NCBI RefSeq assembly: GCF_023516505.1
Contig: NZ_JAMGBB010000001.1
Location: 1,488,001-1,552,000 of the forward strand
DNA: 64,000 bases
Origin: Sphingomonas brevis
GTDB taxonomy: Bacteria > Pseudomonadota > Alphaproteobacteria > Sphingomonadales > Sphingomonadaceae
Direction of reading: 5' to 3'
How positions within the stretch are numbered: the stretch's first letter is position 1; each line of letters starts with the position of its first letter. Both the position numbers and the translations under genes were made by a program. A model generated the notes under the pieces. The model saw only the letters and a program-made list of their open reading frames with translations. It searched no databases and was not told where the DNA came from. Of the stretch, positions 44,901 through 53,429 are shown one piece after another.

Positions 44901-45333
44901 CGCCAAGCAGGCCAAGCAGGTCAGTGATCTTGGCATTCCGCTGTCGATCGGCGCTCACGGCCAGCGCGAGGGGCTTGGCGCTCACTGGGACATCTGGACG
45001 TTCGCGCTGGGTGGAATGACCAACATGGAAGCGCTGAGGACCGGGACGATCAATCCGGCGCGGGCGCTGGGGCTCGACAAGGACCTTGGCAGCATTGAAC
45101 CGGGCAAGCTCGCCGACATGGTGGTGCTCGACGACAATCCGCTCGAGAATATCCGCAATAGCGATCATGTCGCGATGACGATGCAGGGCGGAAAATTGTT
45201 CGACAGCAACCTGCAAATCGTCGCGGGCGGGACCGCCAATGTTCCGGCCGGCTTCAAGCCCTTCTGGTTCAACGAGCAGGCTGGCGGGGCGTTTACCGCC
45301 GGAGCGACGATCGGCGTCCCACACGAAGATTAG
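41986..45333 (+). CDS. Exported TolB-like beta-propeller amidohydrolase
   Basis: The 1115-residue protein has a signal peptide (end near AIAQPA), a Pro-rich linker, repeated PD40/TolB-like blades (residues about 80-660, with recurrent SPDGxxIAF and WTPDG motifs) and an amidohydrolase domain (about 690-1100). The latter shows GLIDAHWHGP (HxH metal motif), EHSLPVQNIYDD, GAHGQREGLGAHWD and the closing PARALGLDKDLGSIEPGKLADMVVLDDNP. This fusion is common in sphingomonads and relatives. Metal-dependent hydrolysis of an amide or peptide in the periplasm is likely, with the propeller perhaps selecting the substrate. The ATG at 41986 follows AGGGGGA. Confidence 0.9.
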   Translation: MRQLKLFVGCSLLAASAAIAQPAPTPPVAPPPPQPGQAEPMTQDKPKDIAAAPGTAGAKPPKWDVNARHGPGRDVPIDTRSGTWLSLDVSPDGREIAFDLLGDLYVMPIGGGEARPLTSGNAWDMQPRYSPDGQEIAFTSDRGGGDNIWTIRRDGSSPRQITKEDFRLLNQADWTPDGNFIVARKHFTSSRSLGSGEMWLYHRSGADKGGGVQMTKARTKQKDTNEAAFSPDGRYLYFSDDATPGDIFQYSKDVNDQIYVIQRLDRQTGDIETYVDGPGGAIRPTPSPDGKTLAFIKRVRYKSTIMLMDLASGRITPLTDILDRDMQETWAVHGVYPGMSWTPDGKSILFWAKGGIHRVDAVSRAVSEIPFHVTGTRFVEDAVRQQKDVAPASFTTKMVRFAQKSPDGRHIVYEALGNLWIANGDGSAPRRLTRGSDFESYPAFSRDGKSIAYVSWDDDTAARIKVVGVAGGDGRTVTSQPGHYLEPAFSPDGNLIAYRKTSDGFLTTPLYGKDPGIYVVPVNGGTPKRVAKAGTQPMFGATSDRIFYIAAGDEDKRLLKSVSVQGTDEVTHLVSQNAARFALSPDEQFVAWTERYQAYVMPFTRSGRSIDIAPDGKALPMSKVSADAGDWIHWSGDGRSLFWSQGPNLYGLNVGSSGAFAGGKLGAAPLVAQLGVTANQAKPTGSIALTGARIVTMRGDEVIENGTVLVEGDRIVAVGPTASITYPAGTRTIDVSGKTIIPGLIDAHWHGPMGSDQIIPKQNWVHAAALAYGVTTVHDPSNDTFEIFAASEYQKAGKILGPRIFSTGTILYGATTPFTVEINSLDDALSHLRRLQASGAWSVKSYNQPRREQRQMIIEAARQLGMEVVPEGGSLFEMNMTMIADGHTTIEHSLPVQNIYDDVLQYWKGSGTAWTPTLVVAYGGPFGENYWYQHSNVWAEPILSKWVPRPLLDARARRPVMNPPEEDNLLSVAKQAKQVSDLGIPLSIGAHGQREGLGAHWDIWTFALGGMTNMEALRTGTINPARALGLDKDLGSIEPGKLADMVVLDDNPLENIRNSDHVAMTMQGGKLFDSNLQIVAGGTANVPAGFKPFWFNEQAGGAFTAGATIGVPHED

Positions 45334-45415
45334 GCTTTGCCGTTTGCGTGAAGCGCTGTGCCGAATGGCGGCGATAGTTGCCCCTCAGCCGACTCCGCAC
45401 TAAGCGGACGGCGCA

Positions 45416-46699
45416 ATGGATAAAGCAACTTCCCGCCCGAACCGGCCGGCGCTGGCGCTGCATGTGCCAGAGCCGCCGTTCCGGCCTGGCGACACGCCCG
45501 ATTTCTCGTCGATCAAGGTTCCCAATGCCGGCGAAGCGCCGCGCCCCGACGTCGCGGCCGAGGCGGAGGAGACCTTCCCGCTTTGCACGCACCTGGTGCG
45601 GGTGCTCGACGACAGCGGCAAAGCAGTCGGACCGTGGGACCCGAAGCTGGACCCCGATACGCTGCGCAAGATGCTGCGGGACATGAAGACGGTCCGAGTC
45701 TTCGACGATCGCATGTATCGCGCCCAGCGGCAGGGCAAGACCAGCTTCTACATGAAGTGCACCGGGGAAGAGGCGATCGCCGTCGCCGCCGCAACGGCGA
45801 TGGACCCGGAAGACATGCACTTCCCGACCTATCGCCAGCAGGGGCTGCTCGTCGCGCGCGGCTATCCGCTGAAAACGATGATGTGCCAGATTTATTCGAA
45901 CGCCGGCGACCCGCTCCATGGCCGCCAGCTGCCGATCATGTATTCGGACAAGAAGCACGGCTTCTTTTCCATTTCGGGCAATCTCGGCACCCAGGTCCCG
46001 CAAGCGGTCGGCTGGGCGATGGCATCCGCGATCAAGGGCGACAGCCGCATCTGCATGGGCTGGATCGGCGATGGCGCGACGGCCGAAGGCGACTTCCACT
46101 ATGCGATGACCTTCGCGACGGTCTACCAGGCGCCGGTGATCATCGCCGTGGTCAATAACCAATGGGCGATTTCCAGCTTCTCGGGGATAGCGGGGGCCGA
46201 GCAAGCGACCTTCGCCAGCCGGGCGATCGGCTATGGCACGGCCGGCCTCAGGGTCGACGGCAATGACGCGCTGGCGGTCTATGCCGCGGTCAAATGGGCC
46301 AGCGAGCGGGCGCGCACGAACAACGGCCCGACCCTGATCGAATTCTTCACCTATCGCGCTGAGGGCCATTCGACCTCCGACGATCCGACCGGCTATCGCG
46401 CCAAGGGCGAGGCCGAGGAATGGCCGCTGGGCGACCCGATCGCGCGGCTGAAGTCGCATCTGGTTGCGCTGGGCGAATGGGACGACGACCGGGATACCGA
46501 GCTCGACAAGGAGCTCGATACGCTGGTGCGGACCGCGCAGAAGGAAGCCGAGGCGATGGGCATCCTCCCGCAGCAGGGTTTCGACAATATCCCGTCGATG
46601 TTCCACGACGTCTATCACGACACGCCGTGGCACGTTTCCGAGCAATGCGAGCAGGCCATGAACGAAGCCCGCGAGTTTCTGGGGCATGAGCCGAAATGA
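45416..46699 (+). CDS. bkdA: Branched-chain 2-oxoacid dehydrogenase E1 alpha subunit
   Basis: The 427-residue subunit binds thiamine diphosphate and decarboxylates 2-oxo acids derived from valine, leucine and isoleucine. The cofactor motif is GWIGDGATAEGDFHYAMTFATVYQAPVIIAVVNNQWAISS (GDG...NN). The phosphorylation-loop region is RAEGHSTSDDP, and FPTYRQQGLLVARGYPLKTMMCQ is typical of the branched-chain type. The N-terminal 60 residues form the extended arm of this subfamily. The next start overlaps the stop by four bases. Confidence 0.92.
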   Translation: MDKATSRPNRPALALHVPEPPFRPGDTPDFSSIKVPNAGEAPRPDVAAEAEETFPLCTHLVRVLDDSGKAVGPWDPKLDPDTLRKMLRDMKTVRVFDDRMYRAQRQGKTSFYMKCTGEEAIAVAAATAMDPEDMHFPTYRQQGLLVARGYPLKTMMCQIYSNAGDPLHGRQLPIMYSDKKHGFFSISGNLGTQVPQAVGWAMASAIKGDSRICMGWIGDGATAEGDFHYAMTFATVYQAPVIIAVVNNQWAISSFSGIAGAEQATFASRAIGYGTAGLRVDGNDALAVYAAVKWASERARTNNGPTLIEFFTYRAEGHSTSDDPTGYRAKGEAEEWPLGDPIARLKSHLVALGEWDDDRDTELDKELDTLVRTAQKEAEAMGILPQQGFDNIPSMFHDVYHDTPWHVSEQCEQAMNEAREFLGHEPK

Positions 46700-47709
46700 C
46701 CACTCGCAACATGATCGAGGCGATCAACGACGCCCACCGCGTGATGATGGCCCGCGACGAGGACATCGTCGTCTATGGCGAGGACATCGGCTATTTCGGC
46801 GGGGTGTTCCGCGCGACCGCCGGGCTGCAGAAGGAATTCGGCAAGACCCGCGTATTCGACGCGCCGATTTCGGAAGGTGGCATCGTCGGCACCGCGGTCG
46901 GTATGGCGGCCTATGGCTTGAAGCCGGTGATCGAGATTCAGTTCGCCGACTATATTTACCCAGGCTACGACCAGATCGTCAGCGAGGTAGCCCGGATGCG
47001 TTACCGCACCGCCGGCGAATGGACCATGCCGATGGTCATTCGCACGCCCTATGGCGGCGGCATCTTCGGCGGCCAGACCCACAGCCAGAGCCCCGAGGCG
47101 CTGTTCACCCATTGCGCGGGTCTGAAAGTGGTGATTCCGTCCAACCCCTATGACGCCAAGGGGCTGCTGATTTCCTCGATCGAGGACCCGGACCCGGTAA
47201 TTTTCTTCGAGCCCAAGCGGATCTACAACGGACCGTTCGACGGACATCACGACCGGCCGGTCACGCCCTGGTCGAGGCATGAGCTGAGCGAGGTTCCCGA
47301 CGGCCATTATGATGTGCCGCTGGGCAAGGCGAAGGTCGTGCGTGAGGGCGAGGCGCTGACCATCCTCACCTATGGGACGATGGTCCATGTCGCGCTGGCG
47401 GCGGTCGAGGATAATGGCATCGACGCCGAGGTGATCGACCTCCGCACCTTGGTCCCGCTCGACATCGAGACCATCGAGGAAAGCGTCAAGAAGACCGGCC
47501 GCTGCCTGGTCGTCCAGGAAGCCACCAAGACGAGCGGCTTCGGCGCCGAGCTGGCGACACTTGTCCAGGAACGCTGCTTCTATCATCTGGAAGCGCCGGT
47601 CGAGCGGGTCACCGGCTGGGACACGCCCTATCCGCACGCCTATGAATGGGTCTATTTCCCGGGCCCGATCCGAATGAAGAATGCCCTGAAGAAGGTGTTG
47701 GAGGCCTAA
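46696..47709 (+). CDS. bkdB: Branched-chain 2-oxoacid dehydrogenase E1 beta subunit
   Basis: The 337-residue partner subunit has the ThDP-activating Glu in VVYGEDIGYFGGVFRATAGLQ, FDAPISEGGIVGTAVGMAAYGLKPVIEIQF and the C-terminal transketolase domain (VIDLRTLVPLDIETIEESVKKTGR). It forms the E1 heterotetramer with the preceding product. The ATG overlaps the alpha stop (ATGA), and its own stop overlaps the E2 start (TAATG), which indicates fixed stoichiometry by translational coupling. Confidence 0.93.
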   Translation: MTTRNMIEAINDAHRVMMARDEDIVVYGEDIGYFGGVFRATAGLQKEFGKTRVFDAPISEGGIVGTAVGMAAYGLKPVIEIQFADYIYPGYDQIVSEVARMRYRTAGEWTMPMVIRTPYGGGIFGGQTHSQSPEALFTHCAGLKVVIPSNPYDAKGLLISSIEDPDPVIFFEPKRIYNGPFDGHHDRPVTPWSRHELSEVPDGHYDVPLGKAKVVREGEALTILTYGTMVHVALAAVEDNGIDAEVIDLRTLVPLDIETIEESVKKTGRCLVVQEATKTSGFGAELATLVQERCFYHLEAPVERVTGWDTPYPHAYEWVYFPGPIRMKNALKKVLEA

Positions 47710-49007
47710 TGGCGACCTATCAGTTCAAACTGCCCGATATTGGCGAAGGCATTGCCGAGGCCGAGATCGTCGCATGGCACGTCAAGGTCGGCGACAAGGT
47801 CGAGGAAGACCAGCAGCTGGCGGACATGATGACCGACAAGGCAACGGTTGAAATGGAGTCACCGGTGGCCGGCGTTGTGAAGTCGCTGGCGGGCGAGGTC
47901 GGCGACCAGATCGCGATTGGATCGGTGCTGGTCGAAATCGAGACAGAAGGCGGTGCTCAGACTGTCAAGGAAGAACCGGCCTCCGCGAGCGAAGCCGAGC
48001 AGCCGCTGGCCGATGGCGCCGAAGTTCCGACCAGGGAGCAGGAAGAAGCCATTCCGACGATGGCGACCGCGGCACCGGAACCGGCTTCCGCCCCCGCCCC
48101 GGCCCCCAAGGCATCGCCAAAGCCCGAGCCGGAAGTGGTCGAGGCACATGGCGCCAAGGTGCTGGCTTCGCCGGCGGTGCGCCAGCGCGCCCGCGACCTC
48201 GGCATCGACCTGGGCCAGGTGAAAACTGCGAGCGACCGAATCCGCCACGCCGATCTCGACGCTTACCTGCTCTACAATGGCGGCAGCGTTTCCGTCCGCG
48301 GCTCGGCACCGCGCGCCGACGAGACGATCAAGGTGGTCGGCCTTCGCCGCAAGATTGCCGAGAATATGCAGGAGGCCAAGCGGCGCATCCCGCATTTCAC
48401 TTTGGTCGAAGAGTTTGACGTCACCGCGCTGGAAGACACGCGGGCCATGATGAATGCCGACCGCGGCAGCAATCCCAAGCTGACTGTCCTCCCCTTCCTG
48501 ATCGCCGCCATGGCCAAGGCGCTGCCACAATGGCCGATGCTGAACGCCACTTTCGACGATGATGCCGGGGTGATCACCCGCCACGGAGCGCTCAACCTGG
48601 GCATGGCTACACAGACGCCCAACGGTCTGATGGTGGCGGTAATCCGCGACGCGCAAGACCAGAGCGTGTGGCAGCTGGCCCGTGAAATCTTGCGGCTGGC
48701 CGACGCCGCGCGGACCGGCAAGGCGACCCGCGAGGAACTGAGCGGCTCGTCGATCACCCTATCCAGCCTTGGCCCGATGGGCGGGGTAACCTCGACCCCG
48801 GTGATCAACCGGCCGGAAGTGGCGATCATCGCGGTCAACAAGGTCCGCGAGATGCCGGTGATCGTGGACGGCGAGCTGGAAGTCCGGAAGCTGATGAACC
48901 TGTCGCTGTCCTGCGACCATCGTGTGGTCGACGGCTGGGACGCGGCAAGCTTCATGCAGGCGCTGAAGGGTTATATCGAAAATCCGATCAGGCTGCTGTC
49001 GGCCTGA
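47709..49007 (+). CDS. Branched-chain 2-oxoacid dehydrogenase E2 (dihydrolipoyl acyltransferase)
   Basis: The 432-residue core protein transfers the acyl group to coenzyme A. One lipoyl domain (residues 1-80) carries the lipoylated Lys in MMTDKATVEME. An Ala/Pro linker follows, then the E1/E3-binding domain (VLASPAVRQRARDLGIDLGQV, about 155-190), and the catalytic domain ends with SCDHRVVDGWDAASF (HxxxDG). The ATG at 47709 is fixed by the lipoyl domain start. No E3 (lpd) gene follows, so that subunit is encoded elsewhere. Confidence 0.94.
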   Translation: MATYQFKLPDIGEGIAEAEIVAWHVKVGDKVEEDQQLADMMTDKATVEMESPVAGVVKSLAGEVGDQIAIGSVLVEIETEGGAQTVKEEPASASEAEQPLADGAEVPTREQEEAIPTMATAAPEPASAPAPAPKASPKPEPEVVEAHGAKVLASPAVRQRARDLGIDLGQVKTASDRIRHADLDAYLLYNGGSVSVRGSAPRADETIKVVGLRRKIAENMQEAKRRIPHFTLVEEFDVTALEDTRAMMNADRGSNPKLTVLPFLIAAMAKALPQWPMLNATFDDDAGVITRHGALNLGMATQTPNGLMVAVIRDAQDQSVWQLAREILRLADAARTGKATREELSGSSITLSSLGPMGGVTSTPVINRPEVAIIAVNKVREMPVIVDGELEVRKLMNLSLSCDHRVVDGWDAASFMQALKGYIENPIRLLSA

Positions 49008-49029
49008 CAGCCCGGTCTAATCGCGATCG

Positions 49030-49050
49030 GATTCCCGTGCTTGCGGGATC
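49030..49050 (+). terminator. Weak hairpin after the bkd genes
   Basis: GATTCCCG and CGGGATC around a short loop form an imperfect stem 23 bases after the E2 stop, with no U tract. It may only attenuate transcription into the receptor gene. Confidence 0.25.
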
Positions 49051-49098
49051 GTCATATTCATGCGCTAATCGCCCTCGCAAACCGGAGGGGGATTTCCG

Positions 49099-51747
49099 AT
49101 GCAATCGCGCGCCTTGTACGCGGCCGGCAGCCTGCTGGCCCTGATTTCCGCAACGCCGGCACTGGCGCAGAATGAACAGGCCCCACCGCCCGACCAGGCG
49201 GTCACGAAGGATCTGGCGGCCGACCAGGCCGCAGCCGAAGAGGAGACGATCGTCGTCACCGCCCAGCTGCGCGAACAGCGGCCGGTCGAAATTCCCTTTG
49301 CGCTGAGCACTTTCACCAGCCGGACGCTCGAGGATCTCAATATCCAGGAGTTCGAGGATCTTGCCCGCTACACGCCCGGCTTCGCGGTCCAGAACCAGTC
49401 GCCCAACAACCCGGCAATCAGCATCCGCGGCATTACCGTCGACTCCGGCTTTTCCTATTTCGAACCGCGCGTGTCGATCTACCAGGACGGCGTTTCGATC
49501 GCGAAGCCGCGCGGAGCCTATGTCGAACTATTCGACGTCGAGCGGGTCGAAATTTCCAAGGGACCGCAATCGACCCTCTATGGCCGCGGCGCCCTGATCG
49601 GCGCGGTCAACATCGTCCAGGCCAAGCCCGATCTCGACAGCACCTACGGCAGGGTTCGCGGCGAATATGGCAATTTCGACTATTGGCTGGCCGAAGCGAT
49701 GTTGAACGCGGCAATTTCGCCGCAGGTCGGGCTGCGGGTTTCCGGCCGTTACAAGAAGCGCGACGGCTATGTTGAAAGCCTGCTTCCGGGAGTCGAGGAT
49801 TTCAATTCGATCGAGACCGGCGCTGCTCGCGCCATCCTGCGCGTCGAACCATCGGACAAGCTGACGTTCGACCTGATCGGCAATTATCAGAAGGACACGC
49901 CGAGCGGGACGTCGTTCAAGTCGCTGCTCTATCGCCCGACCGATCCGGTGACCGGCGAAGTGCTGGGCGAGCTGGACGTCGGCGACGGCGCCGCTCTGGC
50001 ACCCGGCGCGGGGTTCGAGGGCGGCAAGGACCTTGGGCTCGATCGCAAGGTGTGGGGACTGACCGGACTTACCAAATATGAATTGAGCCCCTCATGGACG
50101 CTCAACGCGACTACTGCCTACCGCGAGTTCCACACGCTGGAGATCCTCGACATCGACGGAACGTCATTGCCGATCATCACCGGCGCCGAAGAATTCGACA
50201 ATAAGCAGTTCAGCCAGGATCTCAGGCTGACCTGGGACAATAAGGGCCCGGTCACCGCTTTCATCGGTGCCAGCTATTTTCACGAGAAGAGCAGCCAGCG
50301 GCAGGCGGTCCAGTTCGATGAGCGGACCGCGCTCGCCCAAATCGCCGGGGCGCTGAACGGCGGCGGACTGATCCCCGGCCGTCCCGCCACCGACCCGGCC
50401 CCACTTGGTCTGTTCGGCAATACCCTCTTCACGACCGCGCTGCTGCGCGGCGTGGCGCGGCAGGGGATCGTCAACTCGGTTCCCATCGGGACGCCCGACT
50501 TCATCATTGACGGCGTGCTCGACACGCTATTGCCCCTGCCCGTCGCGGCAGGCATCGCCGGCAACCTCAAGGCCGACCATGGCGAGCAGGACATCAACCG
50601 GTCCAAGACGGAGGCGTTTGATATCTTCGGCGATGTGACGTGGAAGGTATCGGATCAGTTCGAGCTTGGCGCGGGCCTGAGGTGGACCCACGATGACAAG
50701 AGCACGAGCATCAGCGACAGCGTGCTCAATGGCCGTTCCATCCTGGGCGGCTTCCTGGGAGCACTGCAAACGCCGGGGCTGAGCGACGCCGAGCGCATTG
50801 GCTTGCTCCAGGCTCTGGCGGTACCGGGCGCGGCTACCATTCCGCCGTCGATCTTATATCCCGTCCCCCTGTTCGGCCTGACCTTCCAGCCGACCGCCAA
50901 CAATGGCGACGAGCTTGAGGCCAAGAACAAGGACAATGGATTCACGTGGCGCCTGTTCGGCCGCTATGCGCCGAACGATGACACCAGCTTCTATGCGATT
51001 TACGCGCGCGGTCGCCGGCCGGAAGTATTGTCCGCGCTGAACCCGGCCGTGCCATTCGGCGATCCGCGCTTCACGCTGGTCGATGCCGAAACCGTCGATA
51101 GCTTCGAAGTCGGCGCAAAGGCGACTTTGGTGGATCGCAAGCTCTACCTCGATGCCTCTCTATTCTATTATAAATATGATAATTTCCAGACACTTGAGCA
51201 GGTTGGCACGACCTTCATCACGACCAATGCGGGCAAGGCCAAAAGCTATGGCCTGGAGGCGCAGCTGCGCTACGAGCCGAACCGCAACCTGAGGATGTTC
51301 GCCAATTACGCATTCAACCATGCGCGGTTCAAAACCGGGGTGCTTGACGGAAACCGGTTCCGCCTGGCGCCGGAGCATAGCTTCTCGGCCGGCTTCACCT
51401 GGGCCGCCAATGCCGGGCCTGGCCGGATCGATTTCACGCCGGCCATTACTTACCAGTCGAAGGTGTTCTTCGACGACAACAACGACCGGCCCGAGCTGCA
51501 ACAGCCGCCGGCGACCTTGTTGCCCGACTTCGTCCAGGACGAGTTCCAAAAGGGCTATGCACTTGTCAGTGCCCGGCTCGGCTACGGCTTGCTGGCGGAC
51601 AAATATCGCGTCGAGCTGTTTATCGAGAATGCGCTGGACAAGGAGTATATCAAGGACGCCGGCAACAGCGGCGATGCGCTGGGGCTGCCGACGTTCATCG
51701 CCGGCGAGCCGCGGACCTACGGCATCCAGCTGACCGCGCGATTCTAG
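49099..51747 (+). CDS. TonB-dependent outer-membrane receptor
   Basis: This 882-residue receptor has a signal peptide (end near ALAQN), a TonB-box-like segment ETIVVTAQLREQRPVEIPF, a plug (YTPGFAVQNQSPNNPAISIRGITVDSG, VEISKGPQSTLYGRGALIGAVNIV) and a large barrel ending RTYGIQLTARF. GGAGGGGG precedes the ATG. It starts 91 bases after the E2 gene but appears to have its own expression. The barrel carries two long loop insertions around residues 410-490 and 540-610. The substrate is unknown; sphingomonads encode many such receptors for sugars, siderophores and aromatic compounds. Confidence 0.93.
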   Translation: MQSRALYAAGSLLALISATPALAQNEQAPPPDQAVTKDLAADQAAAEEETIVVTAQLREQRPVEIPFALSTFTSRTLEDLNIQEFEDLARYTPGFAVQNQSPNNPAISIRGITVDSGFSYFEPRVSIYQDGVSIAKPRGAYVELFDVERVEISKGPQSTLYGRGALIGAVNIVQAKPDLDSTYGRVRGEYGNFDYWLAEAMLNAAISPQVGLRVSGRYKKRDGYVESLLPGVEDFNSIETGAARAILRVEPSDKLTFDLIGNYQKDTPSGTSFKSLLYRPTDPVTGEVLGELDVGDGAALAPGAGFEGGKDLGLDRKVWGLTGLTKYELSPSWTLNATTAYREFHTLEILDIDGTSLPIITGAEEFDNKQFSQDLRLTWDNKGPVTAFIGASYFHEKSSQRQAVQFDERTALAQIAGALNGGGLIPGRPATDPAPLGLFGNTLFTTALLRGVARQGIVNSVPIGTPDFIIDGVLDTLLPLPVAAGIAGNLKADHGEQDINRSKTEAFDIFGDVTWKVSDQFELGAGLRWTHDDKSTSISDSVLNGRSILGGFLGALQTPGLSDAERIGLLQALAVPGAATIPPSILYPVPLFGLTFQPTANNGDELEAKNKDNGFTWRLFGRYAPNDDTSFYAIYARGRRPEVLSALNPAVPFGDPRFTLVDAETVDSFEVGAKATLVDRKLYLDASLFYYKYDNFQTLEQVGTTFITTNAGKAKSYGLEAQLRYEPNRNLRMFANYAFNHARFKTGVLDGNRFRLAPEHSFSAGFTWAANAGPGRIDFTPAITYQSKVFFDDNNDRPELQQPPATLLPDFVQDEFQKGYALVSARLGYGLLADKYRVELFIENALDKEYIKDAGNSGDALGLPTFIAGEPRTYGIQLTARF

Positions 51748-51771
51748 CCCCGGCCTCGCCGCAGGACCGAT

Positions 51772-51801
51772 CCCGGCTCCCTGCGACGGAAAGGAGCCGG
51801 G
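51772..51801. terminator. Hairpin between convergent receptor and azoreductase genes
   Basis: CCCGGCTCC (51772-51780) pairs perfectly with GGAGCCGGG (51793-51801) around a 12-base loop. It lies between two convergent stops (51747 and 51815), so it probably ends both transcripts, although a U tract is lacking. Confidence 0.6.
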
Positions 51802-51814
51802 GCCGGACCAAGAG

Positions 51815-52366
51815 TCAGGCTGCAAGCAGCACGACCTCGCCAATCGCCTGCTTGAGCGAGTTTTCGCGGTGCTCGGGGCTGATTCCGAGCCCTTCGGCGA
51901 TGACGAATTCGGGCTCGACGCCAATGAAGTTGAACACGCCCTTCAAATAGGTTTCGACATGCTCGAGCGATGCCGCCGGCGCGCCGTCGCCGTAAAAGCC
52001 ACCGCGGGCCAGGGCGACGATCACGCGCTTGCCCTTGACCAGTCCTTCCGGTCCGTCGGCGGTATAGTGGAAGGTCTTGCCGGCAACCGCGATGCGGTCG
52101 ATCCACGCCTTGAGCTGGCTCGGGACCGAGAAATTATACATCGGCGCGCCGATCACGACGACATCGGCGGCGAGAAATTCGTCGAGCACCGACGAGTCGG
52201 CGAAAGCATCGAGCGTCAGGTGCGGCAGCGGGCTGGAAACCAGGTCGCGAGTGACGAGCTGCTCGCCCAAATTGGCGGCCTTGAGCTGCCCGATGATCGA
52301 GTCGGTGAGGGTGCGGCTGGCGCTGTTTTCGCCATTGATGCTGCTGTCGATTCGAAGGATAGTCAT
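51815..52366 (-). CDS. azoR: FMN-dependent NADH:quinone oxidoreductase / azoreductase
   Basis: The 183-residue flavodoxin-fold enzyme reduces quinones and azo compounds with NADH using FMN. The FMN phosphate-binding start IDSSINGENSASRTLTDSI, the VVIGAPMYNFSVPSQLKAWIDR block and GGFYGDG are typical of AzoR. It is divergent from an HxlR regulator gene, a very common pairing in which the regulator senses quinones or aldehydes by a Cys. The start ATG lies at 52366. Confidence 0.9.
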   Translation of the reverse strand: MTILRIDSSINGENSASRTLTDSIIGQLKAANLGEQLVTRDLVSSPLPHLTLDAFADSSVLDEFLAADVVVIGAPMYNFSVPSQLKAWIDRIAVAGKTFHYTADGPEGLVKGKRVIVALARGGFYGDGAPAASLEHVETYLKGVFNFIGVEPEFVIAEGLGISPEHRENSLKQAIGEVVLLAA

Positions 52367-52436
52367 TTTTTGGTCCTTGGTATTGATTTGTTACTGAGAC
52401 ACTTTAAATAACTACCCTATAAAGCCCTGCAAGAAC

Positions 52437-52469
52437 GCACTTTTTTGGTTCTCACGAACAAATTTGTGC
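52437..52469. promoter_or_regulatory. Dyad between azoR and HxlR genes, probable operator
   Basis: TTGGTTC (52445-52451) and GAACAAA (52456-52462) are nearly inverted around TCAC, and GCAC (52437-52440) with GTGC (52466-52469) continue the symmetry. The site lies in the divergent promoter region and is the natural target for the HxlR protein. Confidence 0.5.
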
Positions 52470-52501
52470 GGTGGGAACATGAATGTGACCGGAGACAGAC
52501 A

Positions 52502-52876
52502 ATGAGAGATCCCAGCAACCCGGTGTGCCGCACGATCAGTACGTTGCTGGCCCGGATCGGCGACAAATGGACTGTGCTGGTAGTGCAGACCCTGGGGGCC
52601 GGCCCGAAGCGGTTCAACGAGCTTCGCCGCGAGATTCCGAGCGTGTCGCAGCGCATGCTGACGCTGACCCTGCGCAACCTGGAGCGCGACGGCCTGGTCA
52701 GCCGGACGGTGACTCCGTCGATCCCCCCGCGCGTCGATTATGAACTGACCGAACTTGGCCAGTCGCTGCAAAAGCCGATCTGCGGGCTTGCCACCTGGGC
52801 AATGGACAATGTGGAGGCGATCCACGGCGCCCAAACGCGCTTCGATGCCGAGCGCGACGACAGTATCGCAGCTTAA
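52502..52876 (+). CDS. HxlR-family transcriptional regulator
   Basis: The 124-residue protein is a compact winged helix of the HxlR family: NPVCRTISTLLARIGDKWTVLVVQTLG, then FNELRREIPSVSQRMLTLTLRNLERDGLVSRTV and the YELTELGQSL wing-helix end. The Cys before the first helix (in NPVC, residue 8) matches the redox or quinone sensing Cys of related QorR/YodB proteins. GGAG precedes the ATG at 52502; the upstream in-frame start would run through the operator. It probably represses azoR and itself. Confidence 0.9.
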   Translation: MRDPSNPVCRTISTLLARIGDKWTVLVVQTLGAGPKRFNELRREIPSVSQRMLTLTLRNLERDGLVSRTVTPSIPPRVDYELTELGQSLQKPICGLATWAMDNVEAIHGAQTRFDAERDDSIAA

Positions 52877-52937
52877 CCCCTTTCCCTCCGTCGCCGCCGG
52901 TGCAATGCTGCGCCACTGCCCAGGGGGAGGATCGTTC

Positions 52938-53381
52938 ATGTCGAAGTTCATCATGTTAGGCGCCCTGGCGATACTCGCGCTTCCGGCAGCCGCGACGGCC
53001 AAGGACAAGGTCGATCCGCGCATCGCCAAGTCGCTCCAATGCACGACAATCGCCGACGGAGCGCAACGGCTGGCCTGCTATGACGAGGCCATGGCCGGCC
53101 TCAAGCAAGCGCTTGAAGAAGGCGAGTTGATGTCGACCGCGCAGTTCAAGCCCAAGGCGCTCGAAGGAACAGTGGTCGCGTCGGGTGGAATGGGATTTAT
53201 GCGCTTCTGGGTGGAGCTCGATACGGGCGACCGCTGGGAGTTGATCGCGGATTCGATGACTGACTCGCCGCCAAGGAAGGGCGCCAAGGCCAAGCTGCGC
53301 AAGAGCCTGATGCGCAACTACTTCTATACCGACACTTATTCGCCCGATTTCCAGGCCCGGTTCCTCGGGCGGCGCGACTAG
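52938..53381 (+). CDS. Exported hypothetical protein
   Basis: This 147-residue protein has a signal peptide (cleavage near ATAKDK) and a short conserved-looking part, DPRIAKSLQCTTIADGAQRLACYDEAMAGLKQAL. The C-x(n)-RLACYDE pattern is like the N-terminal motif found in type VI accessory and other secreted proteins of proteobacteria. The second half forms a beta-rich domain (LEGTVVASGGMGFMRFWVELDTGDRWELIAD). GGGGGAGG precedes the ATG at 52938. Two Cys may form a disulfide. Role unknown. Confidence 0.75.
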   Translation: MSKFIMLGALAILALPAAATAKDKVDPRIAKSLQCTTIADGAQRLACYDEAMAGLKQALEEGELMSTAQFKPKALEGTVVASGGMGFMRFWVELDTGDRWELIADSMTDSPPRKGAKAKLRKSLMRNYFYTDTYSPDFQARFLGRRD

Positions 53382-53429
53382 CACAAGCGGCATTTGTCGG
53401 CCCGGCAAGTCGGCGCTAGGGGCAGGGCC

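Noticed and set aside
45293-46687. A 464-codon minus-strand frame opposite the E1 alpha gene.
   Set aside because: It has no ribosome site or recognisable domain and covers a complete E1 alpha gene.
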